From Favolaschia claudopus (taxonomy: Eukaryota > Basidiomycota > Agaricomycetes > Agaricales > Mycenaceae): a stretch of 64,000 bases of DNA. The stretch spans positions 1 through 64,000 of the forward strand of contig JAWWNJ010000009.1 of NCBI GenBank assembly GCA_037176885.1. Direction: 5' to 3'. Each line of letters opens with the position of its first letter. The stretch's first letter is position 1. Below the pieces are notes generated by a model. That model did no database searches, was not told the origin of the DNA, and saw only the letters and a list, made by a program, of their open reading frames with translations. Shown here piece after piece: positions 10,512 to 22,057 of the stretch. The translations under genes were made by a program, and so were the position numbers.

Positions 10512-12803
10512 TATAATATTGGGCACCACAGGTGCTCTCATCTTCCTGCTCCTCGTTCACCGTTTCCGTATTGTGCACGGTCTTTCCCAGACTTCCATTA
10601 CCGTCCTGTTTCTTATGTCTTCCCGGGCGGCAATAAGGGCAGTCGTCTTCCTCGTAGCTTTGGGACGTCAAATGCGAACATTGCTGTCGAGGCTGAGTAG
10701 GAGAGGAGGCGAGTTCCGAGGAGTCGATGTTAGCCTTGATGAGTGAGGACATCACCTCCGCTGCTTTGCGATACTGATCCCAGCTTTCTGGACTAGTAGG
10801 TTTGTCGAAAAACGAAGCAGGATCTATCAAGTGACCCACAGCTTCCCCTTTGCGAATCATTCGAGGCTGACTAGATGTGTTGCTGATTGGAATGAAGGGA
10901 TTCATAGAAGATATCAGGACATTAGGAACAGCGAAGTAAGCACCATTTCCGTTGTCCAGCAACCCTTTCTCCACAAGCCATTCCTTATCCTCGTCAAAAT
11001 ACCCATCGACTTTGATAGACCGGCATTCTTGTGCTCCGATTCGGTAGTCCTGCGACGCTCGAAGAGTGTATCGTTCGGTTTGATGTTTGCGCTCCTTCTT
11101 CCGGCGTCGGACCAGCTTGTTGCGGTGAGTTTTAGCTTTCGTGCGAGGATTTAAGATGGGACTGCTCAGAAGAATCTTTCCATAGCTTTTGAGACAAGAG
11201 ACGGGCTCCGCTCGGACGGAGTAGCTCCAATTATTGAAATGCAATCGATTCCCTCTCTCTACTTCTCGCGTAACGGCCATTTCATAAGCTAGGGCATAGT
11301 CTTCTCCTAGGAGAATGGGAACACTCATCCCAGGTACGACGTACGCCTCAGCTTCTGACTCCAAAATTCTTCCGTCCTCGGTCTGCATGAAGATGGGTAT
11401 GCTGATATATCCTTGGATTCCTTCAGATTCTTGCGTTAACTGTACTAGACGCATAGCAACTCCCTTTTTCAAGGGCGGCCGGTGGTTTAGGGACTCGTAG
11501 TACTCTTTGGAAATCAAGGTAATATCCGCACATGAATCGATCCTTACATCGATGGGCTGCAAGTCTAGATCGCCTACCCAACCCTTGACTGAAAGTTCTG
11601 AGGTGCCTAGGGCTGAAGTGCCTCCGGGAGCGTGTCGCTTCTTGGACAGTTTGACACGATCTAACTTCCTCGTCTCGGGCTCTATCGCGTTAGAGGTAAA
11701 AACAAAACTCTCTCTAGGAAGACCTTCTTGAATTAACTCTTCCTCTTCGTTGATGTCAGGGCCTTCCCCAATCTCTGCGCCTTCGTGATCGAAAATCCGG
11801 CCGTCATTCATCCAGAACTGCTCTGCCCATGAGCTGTTTGTCTCGGCTTGTTGAGCTTTCCGGTCCATTTCTTTATATAGAGGGTCTTCGTCGTCTTCGT
11901 TCAGCCTGACATCTTCAATGATAGCTCTCGGGTTTCGCGGGGATTCGTTTACTGGTTCCAGGAGTTCGCTTTCGTCTTCTATCTCTTCCACGCTGACCTT
12001 CCTGTTCATTTTAGATCCTAATTTATTGAGAGTCGTATTCGGTTCCGAGTTAAGATCTAGAGACTCGGAGTCCGATTGACCGGTGGTCTTACTCTCCCTC
12101 AGAGCTTCTGAGGAAGATGCCGACTTAAAACGAGAAAAGTCAATCGCAGAGGAAGCGACCGTTTGATTCAATAAAACAGAGAAGGTGTTGTCATACATGA
12201 TCTCTTCTTCGCTGTTTTGTCGAAATTCAGTGAGTTTGCCGCTTTTCTTCATTCCTGCATCATAAAGAACGTAGTTCGGGCATTCCCTGTTCCAGTGTTT
12301 CGCACTTCCGCATAGACGGCACGGACTCGGAGGCAGCTTCCCCAGCTTCGTCACTACGTGATCGTTCTTCGGAAATGGGTAAGTTTGAGGAGTCTGGGAC
12401 TTTTGCTTGTCTTTCAGGATCTGGTAGACTTGTTTCAGGATCTCGTCTTCAGGAAATTCCTTTAAGTTCAAAGACTCATCCTTCTCGTCTTCAGTCTCAA
12501 GAGCCGTGTCTACCCCTTCGACCTGGATACCGTCTTCCATGGATGTGCGATTTACTTGCTTGGTAGGCATTCGATTACGATCCAGAGGTACTCCTAATGC
12601 TTTTAACGCCGGAATCAGATTGTCTACTGTCACGATCTTAGAGGCTTCAGCTCTCCCGGCTTGCACTAGAGCTTGCTCATGCTCAGTAGCCTTGGACCAC
12701 AACTGCATCGTGGATCGGATGTTCTCCACTATAAGGATCGGTCCCCAGGAGACGGGAGCTTTTTCCATCACATGGTACACTTCCCCAGGACCTCCATCAT
12801 CGG
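10480..12803 (-). CDS. Element A gag C-terminal half and aspartic protease
   Basis: This is the second half of the element A gag-protease frame. It has a CCHC zinc knuckle (CRLCGSAKHWNREC, spacing C-X2-C-X4-H-X4-C, near 12290) that in Gag binds nucleic acid. An acidic linker follows, then a retropepsin-like domain with the block RIDSCADITLIS near 11510-11550 and a downstream hydrophobic PILLGEDYA block that fits the flap and C-terminal part of retroviral-type proteases. The catalytic motif should read D-S/T-G, but here the third residue is Cys (codon at 11530-11532), a single-base change from Gly that would probably disable the enzyme. The last codons (about 10480-10515) are unlike any protease and probably read into foreign DNA. 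The first methionine at 12780 is not a true start; the frame opens at the element B junction. Confidence 0.75.
12800..12803. repeat. Target-site duplication of element B, left copy
   Basis: TCGG directly precedes the TG of the left LTR and is repeated directly after the CA of the right LTR (33182-33185). A fifth matching base (ATCGG) is possible if the LTR is taken to end at C instead of CA. Confidence 0.85.
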
Positions 12804-14612
12804 TGAAACGGTGCGTGTAGGTGTAGGCGTGAAATATACCGAAATATAAAAATCACTAAATCTAATCCAATACGACGTGTGTGTGTGTGTGTTCGGGGTG
12901 GCGGGAGCACGTATCGTCCCTCAGAATACTTGTGCAAGCTTCAATCAATCAAGGTCGCTACGTTTGAGCGGGACGAACTACTAGATTGTCTAGCGAGAAC
13001 GTAGCGGGCAAAACGATTTGCAGCGGGAGAAGCGAAGAGTCACTCTTTCTGAGACTTCGAAATGAGAAATTCTGAGTCTAGCGGGGAGGGTCTCCGTGCC
13101 AATAGAAAAGCGTCGCCCGGTAGTGGATCGTCAACCGGGAAGAAGCTTTCTGGATGACAACCGGCGGGCAGAAGGCGCGGCTCAGCGGGACGGGGTTCTT
13201 ATTCAACTGGCGCGGCTCTGGCGAGGAGCGGGGCTCTTACGTCGATGGCGCGGACACTAACAGTGGCCGGGGCACTTACACCACTACGCGGCGGCGAGCT
13301 CGAACGGGGGTCTTTGAATACCGCGGAACGGCAGGGCACACGGGGCGTCGACGGCGCGGAATCAAGCACGAACGGGGGTCTTGGTTATACCGCGGAACTG
13401 CAAGAGACGGGGCTTCGTATTTCAGGAGGGCGCGGGCTCAAAGGCTGGCGGGGCTCTCAAAGTTCTGGCGGCTCGGTATGCCACAAGTCTTTCCGTATCA
13501 CTCGAGTCTCTCTCAGATATCAAGTCTAGTCTCTTTCAAAGCTTCAATTCAAATTCTAGAGTCCGCTACAAACTGCCCTTGTCTACGGGTAGGTAATTGA
13601 CTGAGTAACAAAAAGTACACCGGGAGATTAAATACATGCAGCGGGAGCAGAAACAACCAGATAAAATCATGATGAGAGAGTGTCCAAGTTTGATGCCGCG
13701 CCCGCTGGGAACCAATGGTATATTCAGGATTGCGAGTCGTGAGTGAAAAGACTGCCTCCCGGAGAAAGTCCATGCGGGCGGGTGGGTATTGCGCCTTATT
13801 GCGGTGCAATGGCGTGCTGGTTGCCATGTCCCCGAGAGGAGACACGAAATTCCTCCTTCATAATATGGTCTTGCCGCTGGTCGAGTTGAAGTCGAAAAGG
13901 CTTCCCGCTGAGTAGTTAGTCAACGGCTCGACAGCGGTCAAGTTCGTCCCGTCTCCTATCTTCAGAACAGTTTAAGTCCCAGGGGAAATAGGGAGAGCCG
14001 GGCCGCGTGAGCGGCTCGCCACCCGCCGTTCGGGTTGTCCGCAATCAGCGGGAAATGCCCCCGGCAACTCGCCATGTCCTTCTCATCATGCTGACAGAGC
14101 CGTTGGTTGGGTAGCCGCTGGCTCCGCGGTGCTCCCGCTGGTAGTCGGTTAAGTCCCGGCTGTCTGTGATCGGCCGGCGCGCTCGGCTAGAGTCTGCCGG
14201 TGATGATGTTCGTCGGTAGAGTGGCGGCCGTCCTGAGTTCGAAGTTGAACTCAGATGGTCCCCCGCTAGATCTTCTTCATGTGGGTCGGCGGGTGAGCGC
14301 CTAACCTCAGGGAGGTCGGTAGTTCCTCTTGGTCGCCTCCAGCACCTTGAGATAGTAGTTTCCCACTAAGTCTCTCGGCCTGGCAGTAGAAATAGTCAGC
14401 GGCAGAGTCTCGCACCCGTGTTTAGGGAAACGTCGCTAAGCCGCCGCTACCTGTTAGTGGCCTGCCAGCTTATCGGCTATCCACAGCAATAAGATACTGC
14501 CCGCGAGGTCGGGCATACCTTCTGTTATCCTAGCCTCACTTCTCCCGCTGATAGATCTCGAAAATCGATAAATTTCAGGCATTTCATGCCTAGCCGCTGA
14601 GCGGCCCTATCA
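12804..14612 (-). repeat. Element B 3' LTR
   Basis: 1,809 bp, identical to 31373-33181 except at 13972 (T versus C) and 14299 (G versus A). In element orientation it begins TGATAGGGCC and ends CCGTTTCA. It contains a (GT)8 microsatellite at about 12876-12891 and 13 copies of CAGCGG/CCGCTG. Open frames inside it (for example 13154-13600) have no domain and are not considered genes. Confidence 0.97.
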
Positions 14613-14625
14613 TCTCCCCCTTTCT
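14613..14625 (-). other. Element B polypurine tract
   Basis: Directly next to the inner edge of the 3' LTR, the minus strand reads AGAAAGGGGGAGA. That is the expected place and composition for the primer of plus-strand DNA synthesis in an element of this orientation, and it confirms which LTR is 3'. Confidence 0.85.
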
Positions 14626-15127
14626 AGATTTCAACTCTCCCGAGTTGACGGCTTGGGACCGCCCGCTAGAGATCTTATCCATCTTCCCGGGGAAGGGGAC
14701 TTCAAGACAAAAACTTTGTCTTGGAACAAATTTAGATAACGAACGGGCCGCCAGTGAGGCCCGGTTCCCGCTCGTCCCCTTTGGTATTTCATGAGAGAAA
14801 ACCTTAACGAAGGACTCGTGGCGACCTAATTTTAGATCCCACTCTACCTCCGTTGACAGTTTCTGGACTCAACTTCTCGCCGCGGCCGGCGATGCCGTCA
14901 CTTTCATTATGAGGCGTCATTCCTGCCTTTTTCGGAAGTACATCAAATCAGAGAAGCGCTCGAATCAAACTCTAACCCTGCGCTCTCTAAAGCCGTCCTA
15001 TTCATCCGTAGTTTGGAATGTTTTGGATCAAAGAAGCCGCGGGGACCCCCCGCTTCTTCATTCAAATGTTTTTCTCTGAAATTTTCTCGAGAATCCCATC
15101 AAACATTCAAACTCCGATTCTTCAGGG

Positions 15128-15134
15128 TATAAAG
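15128..15134 (+). promoter_or_regulatory. TATA box candidate for cargo gene 1
   Basis: TATAAAG lies about 160 bp upstream of the first ATG of the gene at 15292, on the same strand. This suggests the antisense genes have their own promoters. Position is the only support. Confidence 0.45.
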
Positions 15135-15291
15135 AGTCGAGAGGTTTCTGGGCGGATTCCCCACCGATTCCCCGATTGGGTACCCCCTTGCCCTCTCTTC
15201 CCTTCGTTTAATCTTTCTGTCTTTCGCCCGCCGACTGGATTTCTGGCGCCTTGCACCGGGAAGCTCTTCTTTTTGATTATTTCGTCCCGCA

Positions 15292-18200
15292 ATGGCTCCC
15301 AAACCCAGCGGCGGCTCCGCCTCCCGTTCTGAATCTCGCTCTTCCCGTCGCGCCCCGGTCGCTTCGTCTCCACCACCGGTTCCTCGAAAACAGCTTTCTG
15401 GTCCTGGGCAGCCGCCTGCCGCATCGTCTTCAAAATCGACCAAACTCCCTCCGCCGCCGCTGGATTCTTCTAGCGTGGACTGGTTCGCCGTATGGCGCGA
15501 CAAGCCGGAGGAGTGGAAGACTCTGCAGGAGCTTCTTGTCCCGTCGAAGCTCGCGGACTACTCTCAGTCTGGAATCGGCAAACTGTTGCGCTCCATCCAG
15601 CAGCCGCTGGTAAGTTCTCATCGGCTGTTTATTCTTTCAGTTATTAATTTCTTTCTAGAGGGAGCATCGGGCGATCTTGGGGGTTGCCCAGAAAGGTCTC
15701 GAGCCTCCCCCGATGGCCCTTGCCATAAGCGTCCATCTTCAAAAGGCCATACAGACGTTCGACCCGGAGGAGCACCTGCCCGATATTCAGGCCCTTCGTT
15801 ACCGCAAGACCGAGCTCAAGCAAAAGAAGGTGCGCCCGGCCAGTAACTTTCTTGGCTTCGCTTCCGCTGATCGTTCATCTAGCTATTCTTGCCCCCGCCC
15901 CCTACTGAGGCTATGGAAGCATTCCCTATACCACCGGTCCCGACCACTCAACTCTTCGTACCGAAGAGGACCAAAGCCGCCTCGGTAAGTTTTGTCAACC
16001 TTTTCACCGGGCGATTCTGACTAGATTTTCCTTTAAGGCCGCGTCTTCGTCTGGCAAAGTTAGCGGCAAAGCCGCGCCCGCCGCCAAAGAGTCTGGCAAA
16101 GTCAGCGGAAAGGCCGCTACGACGCCCGCTGAGTCTGAAAAAGTCAGCGGCAAGGCCGCTGCCAAGGTAAGTCGGGGCAGCCGTCAATCGCTTTTCTTTC
16201 TAATTCTTTCTTGTAGGGGGAGGACACGCCCCGGCCCCAGCCCAAGAAACTCCCAAATTTCACGAAGACGGTGAGTTTCATTTCTAGTTTATCTTGATTC
16301 TTCCCGGCTGACTGTTCGCGTTTAGACCACATCAACTACCGACGATCCCAAGCCCGAGCGGGTCAAGGTAGTCAAAAAGACCATCAAGGTTCCCGCCGAC
16401 ACCCCGACCGCCAGCGGCAGCGGCATCAAACGCAAGGTCTCAACCGGCGCCGAGTCGTCCCCCTCCAAAAAGGCGAAAGAGGACAGGGCGGTCAAGGACA
16501 AAGCGGGCAAGGCCCCGTCTCGTAGTCAGGTAGTCGTCGCCCGCTGCTGCCCTCAATGTAAGGCCGATATAGAATTAACAATAAACTTCTCGTAGTCTGT
16601 CATTAGCGTCCCGAGCTCCAGCGATGAGCGCGTTCCCGTTCCCGACTTCGAAATTCGTAAGTCAGTCCAACGCCGCCTGTTTTCTGCGCTGAAAATCTTT
16701 CTTAGTGATAGAGACCAAGCCGCCCGCCACTCGAAAGAGCAAGAAGGCTAAAGCCGCCACCGTCGACACAGTGCCCTCTCTCAAAGGGCTGGGCACCCGC
16801 GCCGCTCAACTCGCTGCTTTGGAGGGAGTCGGTATCAAACCGGCCAAGCCGGCGAGTTCTTCTTTCTACGGGCGGGGAATTCCCTGGCTAACCTCCCGCG
16901 TTCCCTCCTTAGCTTCCCGAGCAGCCCATCAGGTCGATGGAGCCGATCAAGAAGAAGAGCAAGCCTCGCCCCGATGGGGAGTTCAGGCCGCCGAACAAGG
17001 ACGTCGTGAACAAGTTGTTCACTAATTACCCGCAAGCCGCTCGCCGCCAGGACCTCCCGTACGACCCCGAGAAGGAGCAGTTCGCTTTGGTCGCCAATCA
17101 CCTCATTGGCAACCTCGAGCTGAACGTCGCTCATGTAAGACAGCTTTTTCTTTCCCGATTATTTCTTTCCTCAATCTTTCCCTATCTAGAACGGTCCCCG
17201 CTGCCTGCGGTGCATCGCCTGCGGCAGCAAGTGCGAATCCACCGGCGTCCCCGGCGAGTGCACGGCCTGCGCCAGCCGCAAGTCCACAAAGGACTGTACT
17301 TTCCTTCTCGACGGCGAAAAGATCAGCTCCATGGGCTCCGGGCTGAAGCAATGGGTCTCGATGACCCGGCCCGGTAAGTCAACCACTACTTTCCCGTTTA
17401 GGCCCGCTGACCATTTCAACAGAGTGGTTCGACTTGAACACCGATGTCAACACCGCCGCGGACACCTGTTTCGCCATCCAAGACGCTTTCGAGAAGGCGC
17501 GCTGGAATTTGAACCAGAAGTCCTTCAAGATGCTTCTCTCTGTCTTGGTCACCCGCCGGGAGATCCAGCGGGAGGATTTCATCAAACGCTTCGCCGGCGA
17601 GACCCCCGAGGAGCAGGAGAAGAACATGGACCAGGTCTTGCGCATCGCCATGACCCAGGGGTTGACCGCTTCGTCGACTATCAAGTCGAACCGCCGCTGG
17701 CAATATTACCCTGGCGAGGTCCTCGACGAAGTCCCTATCCCCGGCTTCGAGGACGCCTATGCCTTTTACGAAGCCAAGGACCGCCAGGACCAAAATGTCC
17801 CGCTCGCCTTCTACCTCATCCCGGCCGAGCCTGAACTCGCGATTCCGACACAGTGGGTCGAAGTGCAAGTAAGTCCCATTCTTTCTTTACATTATTCTTC
17901 TGGGCCGCTGACCCTCTTATTCCCATAGCCGGAGGACTGCGTGGACCTCTTCCACGACTTGAAGGGAGAGGACGCCGCTGAAGAGATCCCCGACGGCTCG
18001 AAAGTCCGACAGCGCCTCCTCCTCGACGGTAAGGGTCCAATTAATCTCGACCCAAACGACGAAGACGGCAATGTCTTGCCTTACAGCTGGGAGCACAAGA
18101 GCGTGCCCGGCTTCTTCAAGATGTTGTACCGTAAGGGTACGTTCTTCGAGATCCCCGACGCTCCTCCGCCAGAGCCGAAGCGCAAGGCCAAGTCCAGCGG

Positions 18201-18758
18201 CAAGGTGAAGTCGTCTTCTGTGGTTCACGACGACGCCGACGACGAGTTCAAACCCGACCCGACTTCCCAAGAGGAAGACATGGGCGAGGCCCCGGACGAC
18301 CGTACGTTACCTCTTATTTCTTCTTTCCAATTCATTGCTGAAGTCAACTTCTCCCGCTAGCCATGGATATCTCTCGCCCGCCGACTCCTGAAAAGCGCCC
18401 GAAGGGCAAACAGCGGGCAGTCGAGCCGCCCATCCCTTCGTCTAGCGATGAAGAGGAAGGAGAGTCCGGCGAGGTGGGTGCACCCGCTGTCGAGGACTTC
18501 CTAGCTGAGTCGTTTGCACAGGACGAGTCCAGCGGCGAGGAGGACAGCGAGGCCGAGGTTCGCGGGAGCGTCCAGGGGGAAGTCGATGAGGAAGGCGACA
18601 GCGACCTCGAGGAAGTCGAAATCCCGGGCACCGCCGATTTCGCAGCCAGCGGCGAGGAGGACCTTGGGCCAGAAGTAGATGCAGTGGGCGAGGAAGATGC
18701 AGACGTGCATCTTCCCGATCATCCTGCTCCTTCGGGTGACGACACTGTCGAGAGCTGA
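15292..18758 (+). CDS. Element B cargo gene 1: large nuclear-type protein with Zn2Cys6-like cluster
   Basis: A gene of about twelve exons, antisense to gag-pol. Introns show GTAAGT-like donors, a CTGAC branch sequence and YAG acceptors (for example 15610-15658). The protein has a Ser/Pro/Ala-rich start (MAPKPSGGSA), a short globular part (DWFAVWRDKPEEW), a basic low-complexity part with repeated SGKVSGKAA units (about 16040-16170), a second globular part, and then a six-cysteine cluster at 17202-17296 with spacing C-X2-C-X6-C-X8-C-X2-C-X8-C. It ends with a Lys-rich linker and a long Asp/Glu/Ser-rich tail (18363-18758) that resembles an activation or chromatin-binding tail. Cluster spacing fits Zn2Cys6 DNA-binding domains, but the usual basic residues between Cys2 and Cys3 are few. 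A phase-0 intron lies four residues before the first Cys, as in cargo genes 2-4. DNA binding and nuclear location are inferred. Confidence 0.75.
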
Positions 18759-19557
18759 GCGGGTAAGCACGCTCCCCCTTTCCTGAGTCTCATCCCCCGC
18801 TGACCATCTTTACAGCCTTTCCTCGTGGGTGGGCGGGCGGCAAGTAAGCGACTCGCCCGACCTCCCGCTGCCTTTGACTTCACACTGACTTCATTCCAGA
18901 AATTTTTCTGTATTCATAATCGCGGGGGCCGAGCGGCCCCCAAAATCATCAAAAGCTACGGGCACGGGTCCCATAACCCCGTTTCTTGCGAAGGGTCTGG
19001 CCTGGTGGAATTCCACCCGCCATGACCCACCAAATAAAAATTTTAGATTCAAATCAAGTACCCCGGGTAGAGTAGTATCGTGTACCGGCCAAAGAGCCGA
19101 TGAAGCGCAAAATAAAGAATTTTACGATGCTCTCATTTATGTGTGATCAACTTCTAAGTTCTTTCTAAGTTCCAAAGTCAGAGTCCCCGATTGGAGCCTC
19201 TAAGCGTCTTGTAAGAGTCTGAAGTGAGGAATTCCAACTAAGTGCTGCGCCCGTCGGCTGAGCACGACTTGGAGGGCGAGCTGAACACTCGAACTTTTCG
19301 AGATTTTCAACATGCCGAGCAGCAACGGTGCTTACCACCGGGATCATCAGATAGCGGGGATTGCCCGCGGCATCTCACCCAGCTGTCAGCGGCTGTCCTC
19401 GGATTCCATTGGGCGACTAGTTCCTCATTTCTCCCGCTGGTCTCGTAAGAGTGATAACGTAGAGTAGAACCGGCCCGGCGGATCGAGTTACCCGCTACCG
19501 TACTTGTATTCGATAGGGGTAGATAGCCAATCAAACCATCTTTTTCTTTCAACTACC
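18759..19557 (+). other. Spacer between cargo genes 1 and 2
   Basis: About 800 bp inside element B with no convincing frame. It presumably holds the 3' end of cargo gene 1 (a GTAAGC...CTGAC...ACAG stretch at 18763-18815 looks like a 3'-UTR intron) and the promoter of cargo gene 2. No clear TATA box is seen. Confidence 0.5.
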
Positions 19558-20300
19558 ATGCCTCAGCCCATGGGTGAAGTCTTAATCGACTATCATTCCT
19601 TCCCGGTGGCCAGTCAGGACTTCGTGCGCAAGATCTATACTGTGGTAGGCTGTCCTCAACACATTTCTGCGTCAAGTCCAACCAGCCGCTAGCCGAATCT
19701 CGTCTGCACGCCTTGTAGCGACGCCGGCGAAGACTGTGAATTTCTTCACTGGGGCTCGAAGTGCACTCGGTGCCGGGAGGCGAAGGTCCCCAAGTGTCTG
19801 TTCACCGGGGTGGATTGGTTCAAGTTTACCTATCCATCTTCGACCTTTCCGACACTTTTCATCTATCGCAGCGGTAAGTCTAGCCGCTCTTCAAATTCTC
19901 ATCTTTCTTATGCTACTCAGGCGGCACTTTATACGACCTTGCATTCCTCGAACTCTGGTACCACCTACGCCTTGGCGGCTTAAGCCCCGATATGTTCATA
20001 GGCTCGGTGGACGGTGAGCCCGCTGACTTTTTACTTCGGCGGGAGGAATTTGCCGGCGACCTTCGTGACTGGGACATTGCTCACGACCTGTCTCACGCCG
20101 CTCACTCCAGCCAGCGGCTGTATTTCTACAACATCCTGTCTCGAGTTTTACGCGAGTGGCGCGCTCAGGACCGTTCGATCCATGCCCAATGCGATGTCGA
20201 CGCAGCTATCTCTCTTCATGATGTCAGGCGGCGGGACGCTCATGTTCCGACCTTCGTGCCCTTGACCCAAGGCACGCGCCGCCAGACCTTCGAGCGATAA
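19558..20300 (+). CDS. Element B cargo gene 2: small Zn2Cys6-like cluster protein
   Basis: Three exons. Exon 1 starts MPQPMGEVLIDYHSF and ends after KIYTV; the intron (GTAGGC ... CCGCTAG) is in phase 0, and exon 2 opens P-N-L-V before the first Cys. The cluster at 19704-19797 reads C-X2-C-X6-C-X8-C-X2-C-X7-C with a Trp-Gly pair (HWGSKC) shared with cargo genes 3 and 4. A second intron follows (GTAAGT ... TACTCAG), then a helical C-terminal domain (GGTLYDLAFLELWYHLRLGG ...) ending at 20300. Total length is about 210 residues. No database family is recognised beyond the cysteine spacing. The shared intron position, cluster and layout show it is a paralogue of cargo genes 1, 3 and 4. A role as DNA-binding regulator of the element is a hypothesis. 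Confidence 0.7.
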
Positions 20301-20472
20301 TCCAGGCTAGTAGCTTTTCCCCGTTAGGGTCAAATAAATCTCTTTGCCCGGTTGCAAGCCGTTATCGTGATGTCTGATTCCACCTGAGCTTTTGGTCCGG
20401 CAGCCGGCGGTACTCACCCGTCGGCTATAGATTTTACTTATAGCGGCCGGTGCCCAGTGAGTCCTTCGAGCG

Positions 20473-21143
20473 ATGCCCGCCTTTTCTTTGGCAGCGACCT
20501 TTTACTCAGAACGCTTTAGGAGCTTTACCGGTCCCTCAGAGTACCAGCTCGTACTTCAAGCTCAATTCGTGGGTCTTTCGTTCTTTCTCAGTGCTCTCCC
20601 GCTGACGGGTGCCCCTTCTTAGCCGGAGTACGAATGCCAGTGCTGCCTCAAGAACTACCGCCATTGCATCTGGATTCAGTGGGGTGAAGCCTGCCTCAGC
20701 TGCATGTTCATAGGTCGCGCCGCCTTGTGCTGCTACACTAAGAAGTCCGTCTGGCAGGCCGAGAACAGCCGTCGTCGCGACACTCTTCTAGCCTCTCAGC
20801 CAGGCAAGTCTGCTTTCTCTCTTTCTACCTCTCGGCGGGGGCTTACTGGATTTTAGCTCCCTTCGCCGGGCGGATCGCTCAGTTTGACTGGTACGCCAGG
20901 GCTGCCGCTGCCCGATTCGACGAGAAGTTGTACATTGATGTGCGTACTTGCACCATCCTCGCCGCCAGGTCCATGCTCGGCACCCTTGGGTTTGGCCAGC
21001 TACGCTTCTTGTATCGGCTGTGGTTTGACGCGAAGGGGGCGGGCATGCGAAAGGAAATTGTAGATCTCCTCCGGGATAGGTTAGACGCTGTAGCTCTCCA
21101 GTCCGGCGCAAGGCTCCCGCCCGTTATGTTCATCGGGCCGTAA
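20473..21143 (+). CDS. Element B cargo gene 3: small Zn2Cys6-like cluster protein
   Basis: Three exons. Exon 1 begins MPAFSLAATFYSERF and ends ...LQAQF; a phase-0 intron (GTGGGT donor, CCGCTGAC branch region, TTCTTAG acceptor) precedes P-E-Y-E and the first Cys. The cluster at 20634-20730 has C-X2-C-X6-C-X8-C-X2-C-X8-C with the shared Trp-Gly before Cys4. After a second intron comes an alpha-helical domain starting PFAGRIAQFDWYARAAAARF with many Ala/Arg/Leu, ending PPVMFIGP. About 180 residues. It sits head-to-tail 172 bp after cargo gene 2 and about 285 bp before cargo gene 4. The C-terminal domain aligns loosely with that of cargo gene 4 (hydrophobic helix, then R-E/D-R-L-D motif near the end). 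Confidence 0.7.
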
Positions 21144-21383
21144 GCGTAGTAGGAAATATATTCCCACTGTCAAACGAACTTGCATCTTTAAAACTCTGTT
21201 TCAAGCTGCCCGATTAGGAAGGCTTCTTAGAAACCAAAGCTTCCTCGTGTTTTTCGCTCAGCGGGAGCTCAGCACCTCGTTGGATATTCCACATGTATTG
21301 CGGATCTTCCGGGAGCGTCGGGTGCAATGAGTCCCACTGTCGATCTCTTATGTTTTTGGGTCTCCCGCCAGGTCTCAGAGGGG

Positions 21384-21390
21384 TATTTAA
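21384..21390 (+). promoter_or_regulatory. TATA box candidate for cargo gene 4
   Basis: TATTTAA lies 39 bp before the ATG at 21429, a usual TATA distance for a short fungal 5' leader. Supported only by sequence and position. Confidence 0.45.
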
Positions 21391-21428
21391 GCTGGCGGGA
21401 AGGTCCCATTTGCTTCAGTCGTCTACGC

Positions 21429-22057
21429 ATGTCTTTGTTGGAAAATCCGCTCTTTCCGAATGACCCCGTCGGCCCGCTCAGGGAGTACTATGTACGTTCC
21501 TGAACATTTTGCCTCGGGTAATTCCTCATCATTCGGCAGCCTGGCCGGGTATGTTCTGCGTGCCTCAACGCCCGTTCTCATTGCGAGTTTACTGAGTGGG
21601 GAGCACCGTGTACCCGCTGTTTCTTGCTGAAGCACAACTGCTCGTATACTCAGACCGCTGAGCTGGCCGATGAAATAGCTGCCCGCCGGCACCGTTTCAA
21701 AGAGGGTCCCGATCGTAAGTGACGACTTCTTTCTTATCTGTTGCGCCACAACTGATCCCCCGGTCGCTTCTAGCGGCTACGAAGGAACAGCTTGCTGCTT
21801 GGGACGTCGTTCACGAGGGGACCCTGGCGCAGTTCCCATTCTGGCAACAATACCATGCTGTAATCGTTGGTCGAAACGTCGCAGAGGCAACCCAACGGCT
21901 GTCTTTTTACTTCGAGGCCCGCCAGGTTTTCCATCTTCTGCAAGAGGCCAAAACGGCTAATCTCCCGGCTGCGTATGTTGCTGTTATCCGCGAGCGGTTA
22001 GACGTTCTCGCCAATAATCTTTTCCTGGATCTTCCGGCTAGGATGCGGGCAGTGTAG
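21429..22057 (+). CDS. Element B cargo gene 4: small Zn2Cys6-like cluster protein
   Basis: Three exons. Exon 1 is MSLLENPLFPNDPVGPLREY plus one Tyr; a phase-0 intron (GTACGT ... TTCGGCAG) precedes P-G-R-V and the first Cys. The cluster at 21552-21641 reads C-X2-C-X6-C-X8-C-X2-C-X6-C with EWGAPC matching the Trp-Gly pair of cargo genes 2 and 3. A second intron (GTAAGT ... CTTCTAG) leads to a helical C-terminal domain (ATKEQLAAWDVVHEGTLAQF ...) that shares the R-E-R-L-D-x-L pattern with cargo gene 3. The spacing is the closest of the four to a textbook Zn2Cys6 cluster. Function is inferred as DNA or RNA binding in the service of the element. Confidence 0.72.

Noticed and set aside
12876..12891. 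(GT)8 tract in the LTRs as a possible recombination or Z-DNA signal
   Set aside because: A short microsatellite present identically in both LTRs; no further support.
13154..13915. Open frames inside the left LTR (and the same at 31723-32484), up to 148 residues, Arg/Gly-rich
   Set aside because: They lie within LTRs, overlap in several frames, have no domain, and are open mainly because of GC-rich composition.
15099..15503. Minus-strand frame over the start of cargo gene 1
   Set aside because: It is the complement of a Ser/Pro-rich exon; the plus-strand gene has splice signals, a TATA box and a downstream domain.
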